From: JAPLJQ01 sp037143735
GTDB taxonomy: Bacteria > Desulfobacterota > Syntrophia > Syntrophales > UBA2185
Direction of reading: 5' to 3'
NCBI GenBank assembly: GCA_037143735.1
Contig: JBAWYD010000113.1
Location: forward strand, 1 to 7,103
DNA length: 7,103 nt
Below, piece by piece: positions 1 to 5,523 of this stretch. The first letter of the stretch is position 1. Each line of letters begins with the position of its first letter. The notes beneath the pieces were generated by a model. The model worked only from the letters and a program-made list of their open reading frames with translations. It had not been told where the DNA came from and did not search any database. The position numbers and the translations under genes were made by a program.

Positions 1-66
1 CTGCCTTCCACGGTTAAAATCCTTTCCCTCCCACCAGGGATTGACGGCATTATAAAGGTATTTCAT
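1..66 (-). CDS. AAA-type ATPase, N-terminal 22 codons only (runs off window)
   Basis: An open frame begins at the ATG complementary to 64-66 and stays open to base 1. The peptide starts MKYLYNAVNPWWEGKDF. The NPWWEGK signature close to the N-terminus is, from memory, typical of AAA-type ATPases, often with a C-terminal DUF4143 nuclease-like domain. In those proteins it precedes the Walker A region, which would lie outside this window. No strong Shine-Dalgarno precedes the ATG, but a promoter-like TTGACA/TATACA pair and a large palindrome lie just upstream, which supports this as a true gene start. Only the first residues are visible, so no catalytic motif can be checked and the function beyond 'ATPase' is inference. 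Confidence 0.6.
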   Translation of the reverse strand, partial: MKYLYNAVNPWWEGKDFNRGRQ

Positions 67-74
67 AAAATGAG

Positions 75-101
75 TGTATAATACTTTGATTTTATTGTCA
101 A
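75..101 (-). promoter_or_regulatory. Putative promoter of the left-edge ATPase gene
   Basis: Read on the minus strand, an exact TTGACA (101-96) is followed after 15 bp by TATACA (80-75), directly upstream of the ATG at 66. The spacer is shorter than the usual 17 bp, and the implied transcript leader would be only a few bases long. The -35 box touches the edge of the palindrome at 100-129, a common layout for a repressor- or activator-controlled promoter. An alternative -10 (TATAAT) sits inside the palindrome on both strands. Confidence 0.35.
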
Positions 102-129
102 ATAGCGTCGATTATAATCGACACTATTT
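100..129. promoter_or_regulatory. 30-bp near-perfect palindrome, probable operator
   Basis: The core GTCGATTATAATCGAC (107-122) is a perfect 16-bp palindrome. It extends by AAATAG (100-105) on the left and CTATTT (124-129) on the right, with one mismatched pair (C106/A123), giving 14 of 15 paired positions. It begins 34 bp upstream of the ATPase start and overlaps its putative -35 box. There is no T-run, so it is not a terminator. A binding site for a dimeric regulator is the likeliest reading. The regulator is unknown, and self-regulation by the neighbouring ATPase gene product is speculation. Confidence 0.6.
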
Positions 130-505
130 TAATCAAAAATTAGCCTGTTTATGGCAATATAGATCAATGATGACAGACTTGTAACGGACGGATGTCACCT
201 GAAATTGTCATGCCAGAATAGATAGAAATCCAGCTATATCGGTTAGTTATTGATTTACGCTTCCGCGGATGTGACAGAAATTTCCACTGTGTGTGAATTC
301 ATCAATTTTCTATGTTTAAACTTTTCAGAAAGGCAAAATGAAAAGATAACAAACAACTTATTTAATAATATCAATTAATTGTGTTATATCAACGCATTTA
401 TATTGTCCAAGTGGATTCACCGCGCAACCGCCGTCGTTTGACCCACTGCCCCACTCCCGTGAATATTACCCTTATCATTTTTCTCGGCGGTTCGCTTGTT
501 GCTCA
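130..505. other. Gene-poor AT-rich spacer
   Basis: No coding region with family resemblance or a convincing ribosome binding site is seen on either strand. The left part is AT-rich; the part after about 410 becomes more GC-rich. It lies between the divergently placed ATPase start and the 3' end of the truncated RecG-like gene, so it should hold the transcription end of the minus-strand cluster, but no hairpin with a T-run was found. Confidence 0.5.
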
Positions 506-1165
506 TCAGCTTACAAAGTATCCGCCCGTCTTCCGGGCGCCGCTAAAGGTGATCTTTCCTTGCTCCTTCAGTTTTCCTATCCAACGTTCTATGGTTTTTG
601 AGGGAATATTCGTTGCAACAGCGATTTCAACAACTCGCTTGCCGGGATTTTTGCGAATGAATTCAAGGATCATATTTATTCCCTCACTTGTTCCCTCATT
701 TATTCCCTCACTGGCGGGACGTCTGGTAAACTTCACGACAAAAGCACCGGTCATCTCCTTGAATTCCGGTTTGGGATTGCCGTTTGTTGCGCACCCCTCG
801 ATCATCCTCTGAAATCCCGTCCCCCAGCCTTCGATAAAACCGATGTCGTGGAATATTTTCGCCAGTCCCCTGTTGCGCGGGATGGAGCGGTTTTCCGCAA
901 GCAGGCTCTTGATGTTCAATTCCTTGGGAAGAAGTCCCGGGCTCCAGATCTCCAGGCGGTCGTCGAAGATACGGATCTGGATGTTGCCGGGGTCGGTATA
1001 ATCCCGATGCACGATGGCGTTTACGACGGCCTCGCCGATTCGCTCCTCAAGCCAATCGTCCGTCGCGGCTGTTTCGTCTTCCCTTGTCTCGAAAGTCATG
1101 ATGGCGGGTTTCGGCCCGTTGAATACCGAAATAACGCCCCGTCGTTCCTCCGTATTGCCGTCCAC
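506..1165 (-). CDS. RecG/AlbA-type ATP-binding transcriptional regulator, N-terminally truncated
   Basis: The 219-aa frame resembles the C-terminal two thirds of 'ATP-binding protein' regulators that pair an N-terminal AlbA_2 (Schlafen-like) domain with a HATPase_c_4 domain. Visible motifs are EAVVNAIVHRDY (45-56), LEIWSPGLLPKEL (71-83) and FHDIGFIEGWGTGFQRM (105-121), followed by a flexible EG-rich linker and a winged-helix-like C-terminus (about 165-219, with TIERWIGKLKEQGKI). The AlbA_2 part is absent. The frame is open only a further 12 codons upstream, to a stop complementary to 1202-1204, and the only starts are a GTG at 1165 or an internal ATG at 1099, neither with a good Shine-Dalgarno. 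It lies 54 bp (about 18 bp counting the open frame) after the MazG-like gene and may be read through from it. It is best regarded as a 5'-deleted remnant that might still yield a folded regulator piece. Confidence 0.65.
   Translation of the reverse strand: MDGNTEERRGVISVFNGPKPAIMTFETREDETAATDDWLEERIGEAVVNAIVHRDYTDPGNIQIRIFDDRLEIWSPGLLPKELNIKSLLAENRSIPRNRGLAKIFHDIGFIEGWGTGFQRMIEGCATNGNPKPEFKEMTGAFVVKFTRRPASEGINEGTSEGINMILEFIRKNPGKRVVEIAVATNIPSKTIERWIGKLKEQGKITFSGARKTGGYFVS
674..709 (-). repeat. Three tandem 12-bp units coding the EG-rich linker
   Basis: Plus-strand units ATTTATTCCCTC (674-685), ACTTGTTCCCTC (686-697) and ATTTATTCCCTC (698-709) follow each other without gaps. On the minus strand they encode EGIN-EGTS-EGIN between the ATPase-like domain and the winged helix. 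Such NEG(I/T) runs are familiar linkers in this protein family. Because the unit is a multiple of three, slippage changes linker length without breaking the frame. Confidence 0.75.
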
Positions 1166-1219
1166 GTCGGAGTCGGTTAGATTTGTACGATCCAGCTTCT
1201 TTTAGCACAGAGGATCTTC

Positions 1220-1567
1220 TTATCTAAGCCTGTTATGTTTCGTCGGAATCCCCTTTGATTGTTCTACAGGGTATTTTTCCCGATTTAATTCAAGTTTCTT
1301 TCTGACGGCATCCTCAATGGAAATGTTGAGGTCGTGGCACATATAAATTAGCAGTATTGCCACATCGGCTATTTCGCTCTCAATTTCAGTTTGTTGCTGC
1401 TCAACAATATTTGAAATTTCAAAATCACGAGCCCATCGAAACAGGTCGAGCAACTCGGCAGCCTCAACACACAGAGCGGAGCTAAGATTACGAACGGTAT
1501 GGAACTGTTCCCAATCCCTCTCTCGTCGAAATGCAATCAATACATCCAGAAGCGTGCTTGAAATCAT
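1220..1567 (-). CDS. MazG-like nucleotide pyrophosphohydrolase
   Basis: The 115-aa protein fits small all-alpha NTP pyrophosphatases (MazG / dCTP pyrophosphatase type), which cleave nucleoside triphosphates to monophosphate and pyrophosphate in a metal-dependent way. The metal-site motifs are present as EAAE (E35, E38) and EIAD (E65, D68), separated as expected. WEQFHTVRNL (19-28) and the C-terminal KLELNREKYPVEQSKG (91-106) are typical of the family. The ATG at 1567 was chosen because GAGGA lies 7 bases upstream; a longer in-frame version overlaps the HNH gene and its extra residues resemble nothing. The gene starts 13 bp after the HNH stop, so the two are likely co-transcribed. It appears full length. 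Its natural substrate is not readable from sequence; a house-cleaning or phage-defence nucleotide-depletion role is possible. Confidence 0.88.
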   Translation of the reverse strand: MISSTLLDVLIAFRRERDWEQFHTVRNLSSALCVEAAELLDLFRWARDFEISNIVEQQQTEIESEIADVAILLIYMCHDLNISIEDAVRKKLELNREKYPVEQSKGIPTKHNRLR

Positions 1568-1580
1568 GAATCTTCCTCGC

Positions 1581-2510
1581 TTATGCTTGAAATCTGTTCC
1601 GGTAATGCCAATCCAACCGATCCGGATCAGGACGCATTGACGGATGTATTGGAACGACAGATAATGGTTCGTTATCGAGTCGGTAGTAGACCTTGCCGTT
1701 GAACCATTCCTCTTTGATCCGTTGGCTGACCCTGACTCGCAGGTCTGGTGTAACACTGACCAGGCCGGCATCGAAAAGCCGATGGAAGTCCGCTCGGAGC
1801 AGAAGTCCGTTTCGGACATCGTGTCCGCCCTCTCCTGAATAGGGAACGATGTGCGCCGCCTCCAGTGCCATTAATGTGCTCTCCCCCGTAATGGCGCAAC
1901 GTCGTTGATACGCATCGGTGACCAAAACCCGAAACGAGGATTGTCCGAGTCTCGGTCGGACTTCAACCGGAGAGCCATATTTTTCACTCGATTCTGCGAC
2001 CAGTGGAACCATATCGGTATCGGCCGCTTCCCGTGTCTGTAATGCCATGCGCTGTTGGACGTTGCGCCATATCTCCTGGCCTGCGCCTATGGTCGAGTCG
2101 TACATCTTCCCACGCACGATACTCGACGACCAATCCGGTAGATCAATCCATTCCTCTGGATCAAAGAAAAAAGGATTTGCAAGAACATTGCATCCGATTG
2201 GACCATCACTCCGCCTATTGGCTGTCAATGGAGCGATGAGTGCGCGAAATTCTTCAAGCGAGGCGCAACCATTCTTTTGCCTAAATATATCCCAGACTAT
2301 GCTCAGTGGAAACGAACTGTATTTTACGAAAAATCCCCCGCCAGCAATGTGATTGTGAGGGCGCTTGAGTTTGAACAGGAAAGGAAGCCCAATGGGTGCT
2401 CCCTTGAATGGCGGCGTTCCGCCCGGCTGCCAAAAATTAACTTCATCCGGACGGAGTTGTGAGAGGAATTGATACCATTTGTTATCAGTTACTCCAACCC
2501 AAAACCTCAT
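1581..2510 (-). CDS. HNH endonuclease, McrA/EVE-HNH-like restriction nuclease
   Basis: The 309-aa protein has two parts. Residues 1-170 (FWVGVTDNKWYQFL, DEVNFWQPGG, PFLFKLKRPHNHIAGGGFF) look like the PUA/EVE-like sensing half of putative restriction endonucleases. Residues 185-309 form an HNH nuclease: RCAITGE (204-210), AAHIVPY (218-224), NGLLLRADFHRLFDAG (234-249), with H220, N234 and H243 as likely catalytic or metal residues. In related proteins such an arrangement cuts DNA carrying modified bases; that this one does is inference. A GGAGG lies 7 bases before the ATG at 2510. The start overlaps the stop of the Mod stub (ATGA, 2507-2510), and the MazG-like gene follows. The gene looks complete, ending with the family-like RPDPDRLDWHYRNRF. 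Confidence 0.88.
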   Translation of the reverse strand: MRFWVGVTDNKWYQFLSQLRPDEVNFWQPGGTPPFKGAPIGLPFLFKLKRPHNHIAGGGFFVKYSSFPLSIVWDIFRQKNGCASLEEFRALIAPLTANRRSDGPIGCNVLANPFFFDPEEWIDLPDWSSSIVRGKMYDSTIGAGQEIWRNVQQRMALQTREAADTDMVPLVAESSEKYGSPVEVRPRLGQSSFRVLVTDAYQRRCAITGESTLMALEAAHIVPYSGEGGHDVRNGLLLRADFHRLFDAGLVSVTPDLRVRVSQRIKEEWFNGKVYYRLDNEPLSVVPIHPSMRPDPDRLDWHYRNRFQA

Positions 2511-2860
2511 TTTATTGCCTCCACCGGGGAAACAGCCTTGGAACCATTGAAAAGAATCAGATTAGGTGTAAAGTAGACTGCGACTATCTCATTTGCCCAT
2601 TGGCCTGGTACTACGTGAACCACCAGGTCCGACCAGTCCTGTTCGTCCTTGCCGCGCCAGATCAGTTGCGGGTCCAGATCACGGTTGCGGCCCGCCTTTT
2701 CTTCTTCCAGCCCGGCGACGCCGCGCGGCATGGCCAGCCGGATCGGATACTGCTCCTCCTTGCCCATGACGGACTGAAACTCGGCGGTGGGGATGTTCTT
2801 GCGCCGGGCCTCCTCGTGGGTGAGAGTTTCAATGGTCTTTTTATTGTCCTTGTTGGCCAT
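2507..2860 (-). pseudogene. N-terminal stub of type III-like DNA methyltransferase (Mod)
   Basis: The 117-aa frame starts MANKDNKK and carries RRKNIPTAEFQSVM, RNRDLDPQLIWRGKDEQDWSD and DLVVHVVP. This matches, from memory, the first 80-90 residues of site-specific DNA methyltransferases (DNA_methylase N-4/N-6) paired with type III-like Res proteins, in which the next segment reads like IYIQEKxHP. Here the match stops after HVVP and the last 30 or so residues are unrelated. The SAM-binding (FxGxG) and catalytic (DPPY-type) motifs are absent, so it cannot methylate DNA. The start at 2860 has AAGGA 7 bases upstream; an in-frame ATG at 2881 overlaps the previous stop (ATGA) but lacks a good site. 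The stop overlaps the HNH start, so translation may still be coupled to the nuclease gene. Confidence 0.75.
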
Positions 2861-2877
2861 GTGTTTATCCTTCTCTG

Positions 2878-3090
2878 TCATCCCATATTATCGGGTCGCT
2901 CTTCCACGATCCGACCATCCTGAAGCACGATGACGCCGACACCTGCCTGCATGGCCCGCAGTCGCGCTTGCTTTGCTGCACGCTTTAGCGCTATTTCTGC
3001 ATTGATGAAATCAGGGTCGCGCTCTTTTTCACTCTTGCTGAAATCTATTTTCTTGGCATTCATCTGGTTACTTCTTCTTTCGTAGTTCAT
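2878..3090 (-). CDS. Small unknown protein of the type III-like restriction operon
   Basis: The 70-aa product is highly charged: an N-terminal basic stretch, then DFSKSEKERDPDFINAEIALKRAAKQARLRA (helical, about residues 16-46), then a short beta-like tail GVIVLQDGRIVEERP. I recall similar small proteins near restriction and toxin-antitoxin genes but cannot name a family or function. The ATG at 3090 overlaps the Res stop (ATGA, 3087-3090); an in-frame ATG at 3063 (MNAKKIDF) is an alternative start with no better ribosome site. The stop at 2878-2880 overlaps the upstream ATG of the Mod stub. Its place between res and mod, with overlaps kept on both sides, suggests it belonged to the original operon and is itself undamaged. 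Confidence 0.65.
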   Translation of the reverse strand: MNYERRSNQMNAKKIDFSKSEKERDPDFINAEIALKRAAKQARLRAMQAGVGVIVLQDGRIVEERPDNMG

Positions 3091-3854
3091 CCCACCGTTT
3101 TCTCGATCAGTTTGTTGAACTCCGCTTCGACTTTGGCCGCAAAGTCCGACTCAATCTGATAGACCTCGGTGAACTCGGCGAAGGCCCAGCGGCAGTACTT
3201 CCCGTGGTTGTTGACGCCGGGAACCCAGTAGGTCTCCATCGTTGATTTCTTCGCCTTGGCGTCTTCGCGCCGGTAGCCTTTGATCTCGACGATCAGGTGC
3301 AGCAGGTCGTCTTCACCCTTGCCGTCGTCAATTAATACAATAAAATCAGGCAGATAGACGCGCGTCTCCGAGCCGTAACGGTAGGGGACTTCCAGACCGA
3401 GGTTGTGGTTCTTGACGTAGGCTTTAACCCGGGGGTGGGATTCGGCCACGCGGCAGAATTCGGCCTCCCAGTCGCTGTCGAGAATCACCCAATTGATGTG
3501 ACAGCGGCGCGCGTCGTTCTCCCAGCGGGCGGTCTCAGGCGTAACCTGCCAGTCGTTCGGATTTGGCAAGGCTCGCCATCGATCCACATGGCGGCGAAGC
3601 TCATTGATAATTGGGGTGGGGTCGTACTGTTGCTCCTGGGTGGAAAGCCCTTTGCCTTCGTCGAAAACCAGGTCCTGCTGCTTATTTGTCCCCTTGCGTT
3701 TCCTTGGCTTCGGTATCGGCGTGATGAATTCTGCACGACGGCGGTGTTCGATAATTTGCTGTGTCGGCTGACCCTGAGCATCAAGTTCCCAGTGCCGCGC
3801 AGGGTACTGATAAGGCGAGTTTAGGACAGGCCGTTCGAAGAATCGATTATCCAT
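3087..3854 (-). CDS. Type III-like restriction enzyme Res with in-frame loss of the helicase; nuclease domain kept
   Basis: The 255-aa protein joins both ends of a roughly 900-1000-aa Res family (I recall it as BPTD_3080-type). Residues 1-110 are the N-terminal part (NRFFERPVLNSPYQYPARHWELD, PIPKPRKRK, DEGKGLSTQEQQYDP, NWQVTPETAR). Residues 111-255 are the C-terminal nuclease part (RRCHINWVILDSDWEAEFCR, AYVKNHNLG, YLPDFIVLIDD, LIVEIKGYR, YWVPGVNNHGKYCRWAFAEF). All SF2 helicase motifs expected between them are missing, with the join near base 3525 in frame. The PD-(D/E)xK residues D170, E190 and K192 remain. AGGAG lies 11 bases before the ATG. It is followed by the 70-aa gene with an ATGA overlap. 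It cannot be an ATP-driven type III enzyme; whether the remnant nuclease is active is unknown. Confidence 0.8.
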   Translation of the reverse strand: MDNRFFERPVLNSPYQYPARHWELDAQGQPTQQIIEHRRRAEFITPIPKPRKRKGTNKQQDLVFDEGKGLSTQEQQYDPTPIINELRRHVDRWRALPNPNDWQVTPETARWENDARRCHINWVILDSDWEAEFCRVAESHPRVKAYVKNHNLGLEVPYRYGSETRVYLPDFIVLIDDGKGEDDLLHLIVEIKGYRREDAKAKKSTMETYWVPGVNNHGKYCRWAFAEFTEVYQIESDFAAKVEAEFNKLIEKTVG

Positions 3855-3976
3855 GTTAAACTTTTCTCCTGATGCGACCGTGGAAGAAGCAGACTTTTTT
3901 TAGACAAATCGATGGCACTTCATACATCAATCCCACACAAACAGCAAGTTATCATATGAATATTTATGAAATATTC
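3742..3976 (-). repeat. Direct repeat, copy A: res 5' end plus leader
   Basis: These 235 bp match 6038-6272 with four mismatches counted by eye: three in the coding part (one changes Pro14 to Ser) and one in the 122-bp leader. The repeat covers codons 1-38 of the Res remnant and its whole upstream region. A second, separate 42-bp identity links 3150-3191 to 5995-6036 (the RWAFAEFTEVYQIE coding part). Outside 3976 the two sequences diverge abruptly. Confidence 0.92.
3958..3976. promoter_or_regulatory. Inverted repeat at the outer edge of the res leader
   Basis: GAATATTT-ATG-AAATATTC is a perfect 8-bp inverted repeat around a 3-bp centre, about 105 bp upstream of the res ATG. The second copy (6254-6272) has one mismatch. 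The similarity between the two res leaders ends exactly at its outer base. It may be an operator for the res promoter or a mark of the duplication breakpoint. It is AT-only apart from the ends and centre, so chance occurrence is not negligible. Confidence 0.4.
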
Positions 3977-4277
3977 TATAAGTAAACAGGGAAATAGGAG
4001 ATGTAAAATCAGGAAATCAGTCGAAGGATACATAAACAGAAAATAACCTGGTCAGTACGTGCATCTTTCAACCCGAAGTCAATGAATTCCTATGGATGGC
4101 TGTAGTGTGGACTTGAAATAATCCATGACAACTTTTGGGACCATCTTGTCTATGGTTGATCAGTTTTTACCCTGTGCCGTATCGGAGTGGAAGAGATAGA
4201 TAGTGCCGGTTCTTCAATGATGGTAACATATGGCCAGAAATCCGATGTGGTCGATTGTTGGGCACTCTATGTTCTGT
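3977..4277. other. Spacer with no recognisable gene
   Basis: This interval separates the res leader from the 3' end of the 126-aa gene. Short open frames on both strands have no ribosome binding site and no family resemblance. A minus-strand stretch near 4085-4150 reads briefly like protein but is closed by stops, so decayed coding sequence is possible and cannot be identified. No terminator hairpin was seen. Confidence 0.45.
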
Positions 4278-4658
4278 TTAATGCTCGATTCTACCAGACC
4301 ACCGGTTGCGCCCTACCCAAAACGGACACAGAGGACAGGAATGCCCCTCCGAGTAATCGATGCCTTCCTCGTGAGGGCAGCCGACGATTCGATCGAGCAT
4401 TCCAACGGACTTTGCGCCATTGGTTTGAATGAACTCGAGCACCTCTTCGAAGACATTGGGTTCTTTCATGACGTCATCGTCAGAGTACCATTTCTTCATC
4501 CGCTCGGCGTCACCGTTCTCCTGCATCACGATGCCAACGACGAGCTTCGTTGCCTTCTTGTCGGTCGGGCCGTATAAAGCAACGGTAGCTATCGGGTAGC
4601 CCCTGAAACCTTTCTTGACCTTCTTCGATAATGCCTTTTTTGCTTGTGCCTTCAACAT
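4278..4658 (-). CDS. Conserved unknown protein with CPHEEG...CPLCPFW motif
   Basis: The 126-aa protein starts MLKAQAKKALSKKVKKGFRGYP, then has a beta-rich core (IATVALYGPTDKKATKLVVGIV), an acidic helical middle (MKKWYSDDDV, EEVLEFIQTNG) and a C-terminal GCPHEEGIDY...SCPLCPFWVGR. I recognise it as a widely occurring uncharacterised family in which the core and the CPHEEG/CPxCPFW end are conserved. C94, H96, C108 and C111 are spaced so that they could bind a metal such as zinc; this is inference. The ATG at 4658 has only a weak AAGAAA upstream. It lies 72 bp after hepT on the same strand, so read-through from the toxin-antitoxin pair is possible. Length seems normal for the family. No function is proposed. 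Confidence 0.8.
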   Translation of the reverse strand: MLKAQAKKALSKKVKKGFRGYPIATVALYGPTDKKATKLVVGIVMQENGDAERMKKWYSDDDVMKEPNVFEEVLEFIQTNGAKSVGMLDRIVGCPHEEGIDYSEGHSCPLCPFWVGRNRWSGRIEH

Positions 4659-4730
4659 TTTGTTTCTTGTATACTTTGTTTAATCTCTCAAGGTTTAATA
4701 CCCCGTAGCTTGCTGCGGCGGAGTTCATTT

Positions 4731-5072
4731 TTATTGGCTGGTTTTCGAAACGATGGCAGATATTTTCTTCTTTAATTCAGGGACGTCTTTTGCAGCTGTT
4801 GTCCATACGATCGACCAGTCGATAGAAAAGTACGCGTGTACTGTGAGGTTTCGAAAAGCAATTATATCTGCCCACTCTATGTCTTTATTCCGTTCTTTGA
4901 ATGCTTTCGGAAGGCGCGCAGTTGCTTCACCGATAATTGTCAGCTTTTGCAGGACAGCGCTCCTGATTAGGTCGCTATTTATAAAAGCATCCTTATCAAG
5001 GTCCGCCAAGAATTTTTCAATTGCATCTGGTGCCTCCAGGATATCGGAAAGATACAATTCCTCACGCCGCAT
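4731..5072 (-). CDS. hepT: HepT-like toxin, HEPN-family ribonuclease (DUF86)
   Basis: The 113-aa all-helical protein matches HepT/DUF86: MRREELYLSDILEAPDAIEKFL, KLTIIGEATARLP (44-56) and the catalytic RNLTVHAYF (74-82). This gives the Rx4HxY motif with R74, H79 and Y81; in studied pairs the Tyr is AMPylated by the MntA partner, which silences the RNase. The ATG at 5072 was chosen over one at 5102 because it has AAGGTG 6-7 bases upstream and gives the usual family N-terminus. It overlaps the end of mntA by 11 bp, as is common for these pairs (antitoxin first). The active-site motif is complete, so it is likely a working toxin that acts on RNA in the cytoplasm. Confidence 0.9.
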   Translation of the reverse strand: MRREELYLSDILEAPDAIEKFLADLDKDAFINSDLIRSAVLQKLTIIGEATARLPKAFKERNKDIEWADIIAFRNLTVHAYFSIDWSIVWTTAAKDVPELKKKISAIVSKTSQ

Positions 5073-5364
5073 AAAGCACCTTTGCGGCGGAGAGAATTTC
5101 ATGCCTCAGTATTGGTTTCAAACCGCCTTTAGGGACCAAGTCAACTTTACGATGCATAAGGCCCGAAAGCTCCCGCTGCATCCGGAAAAGAGTTATGAAG
5201 CCCACCTGCGCATCAGGCTCAAATTCTACCAGTAAATCTATATCGCTATCTGATCGCAGTTTGTTTTTGACAGCCGATCCAAAAACTGCAAGTTCCCGTA
5301 CATTATACCGCTTGCAAAGGGCTGTGATTTCTTTTATTGGCAAATCAATCTTTTGTGCATACAT
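5062..5364 (-). CDS. mntA: MntA-like antitoxin, minimal nucleotidyltransferase
   Basis: The 100-aa protein has the polymerase-beta-type nucleotidyltransferase motif GSx10DxD (FGSAVKNKLRSDSDIDLLVEF, G29, S30, D41, D43) and a third acidic residue in HRKVDLV (D75), so the catalytic site looks complete. Members of this family neutralise HepT by adding AMP groups to its active-site tyrosine. The ATG at 5364 is the only usable start, since a stop lies four codons upstream; AGGAG is 25 bases away, too far to act, so initiation is weak or leaderless-like. A MITE-like element begins only 33 bp upstream and may now supply the promoter. hepT follows with an 11-bp overlap. Confidence 0.9.
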   Translation of the reverse strand: MYAQKIDLPIKEITALCKRYNVRELAVFGSAVKNKLRSDSDIDLLVEFEPDAQVGFITLFRMQRELSGLMHRKVDLVPKGGLKPILRHEILSAAKVLYAA

Positions 5365-5394
5365 AATTTTTAGTTATCTATTCCGTTTTCTCCT

Positions 5395-5423
5395 AATGTA
5401 GTGTTTCCGTAACAGCTTTACAA
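5395..5423 (-). promoter_or_regulatory. Possible mntA-hepT promoter spanning the MITE end
   Basis: On the minus strand TTGTAA (5423-5418) and TACATT (5400-5395) are 17 bp apart, each matching four of six consensus bases. The -35 box and most of the -10 lie in the terminal part of the palindromic element, with the last bases in the flanking CTAA. If used, transcription would start near 5388, about 24 bases before the mntA ATG. Confidence 0.3.
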
Positions 5424-5523
5424 TATTGTCATTTCGAGCAAAGCGAGAAATCTTAATAAATATAAGGTAGTATCAAGATATCTCCCTTCGGTCGATATGA
5501 CAATGTATCATTGCAACACTACA
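5397..5523. mobile_element. MITE-like palindromic element, 127 bp
   Basis: The ends are perfect 9-bp inverted repeats, TGTAGTGTT (5397-5405) and AACACTACA (5515-5523), directly flanked by CTAA on both sides (5393-5396 and 5524-5527), which looks like a target-site duplication. Inside, the arm ATTGTCATTTCGAGCAAAGC... pairs with a second arm ending ...GGTCGATATGACAAT at 25 of 30 positions, around a central spacer of about 15 bp. It has no coding capacity. The TGTCATTTCGA.../...TCGA(A/T)ATGACA core resembles dispersed palindromic repeats I recall from many bacterial genomes. No transposase is in the window, so mobility would depend on one elsewhere. Confidence 0.7.

Noticed and set aside
426..492. 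8-bp inverted repeat AACCGCCG/CGGCGGTT considered as a terminator for the minus-strand cluster
   Set aside because: The loop is 51 bases and no T-run follows on the minus strand, so it is probably chance.
674..709. CRISPR-like short repeats
   Set aside because: The units are 12 bp without spacers and encode a protein linker.
381..812. Plus-strand open frame of 143 codons
   Set aside because: It lies antisense to the RecG/AlbA-type gene, has no ribosome site, and its peptide has no family character; it is a shadow frame.
1568..1819. 84-codon N-terminal extension of the MazG-like frame
   Set aside because: It overlaps the conserved HNH end in another frame and resembles nothing; the ATG at 1567 has a good ribosome site and gives the family length.
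1918..2352. Plus-strand frames opposite the HNH gene
   Set aside because: The minus strand carries a full-length recognisable nuclease; the plus-strand peptides are low quality and lack starts with a ribosome site.
3405..3824. Plus-strand 139-codon frame opposite the res remnant
   Set aside because: It mirrors GC-rich coding sequence of the Res N- and C-terminal parts; no start signal.
4187..4577. Two overlapping plus-strand frames near the 126-aa gene
   Set aside because: They are antisense to a conserved family and are not supported by codon character or ribosome sites.
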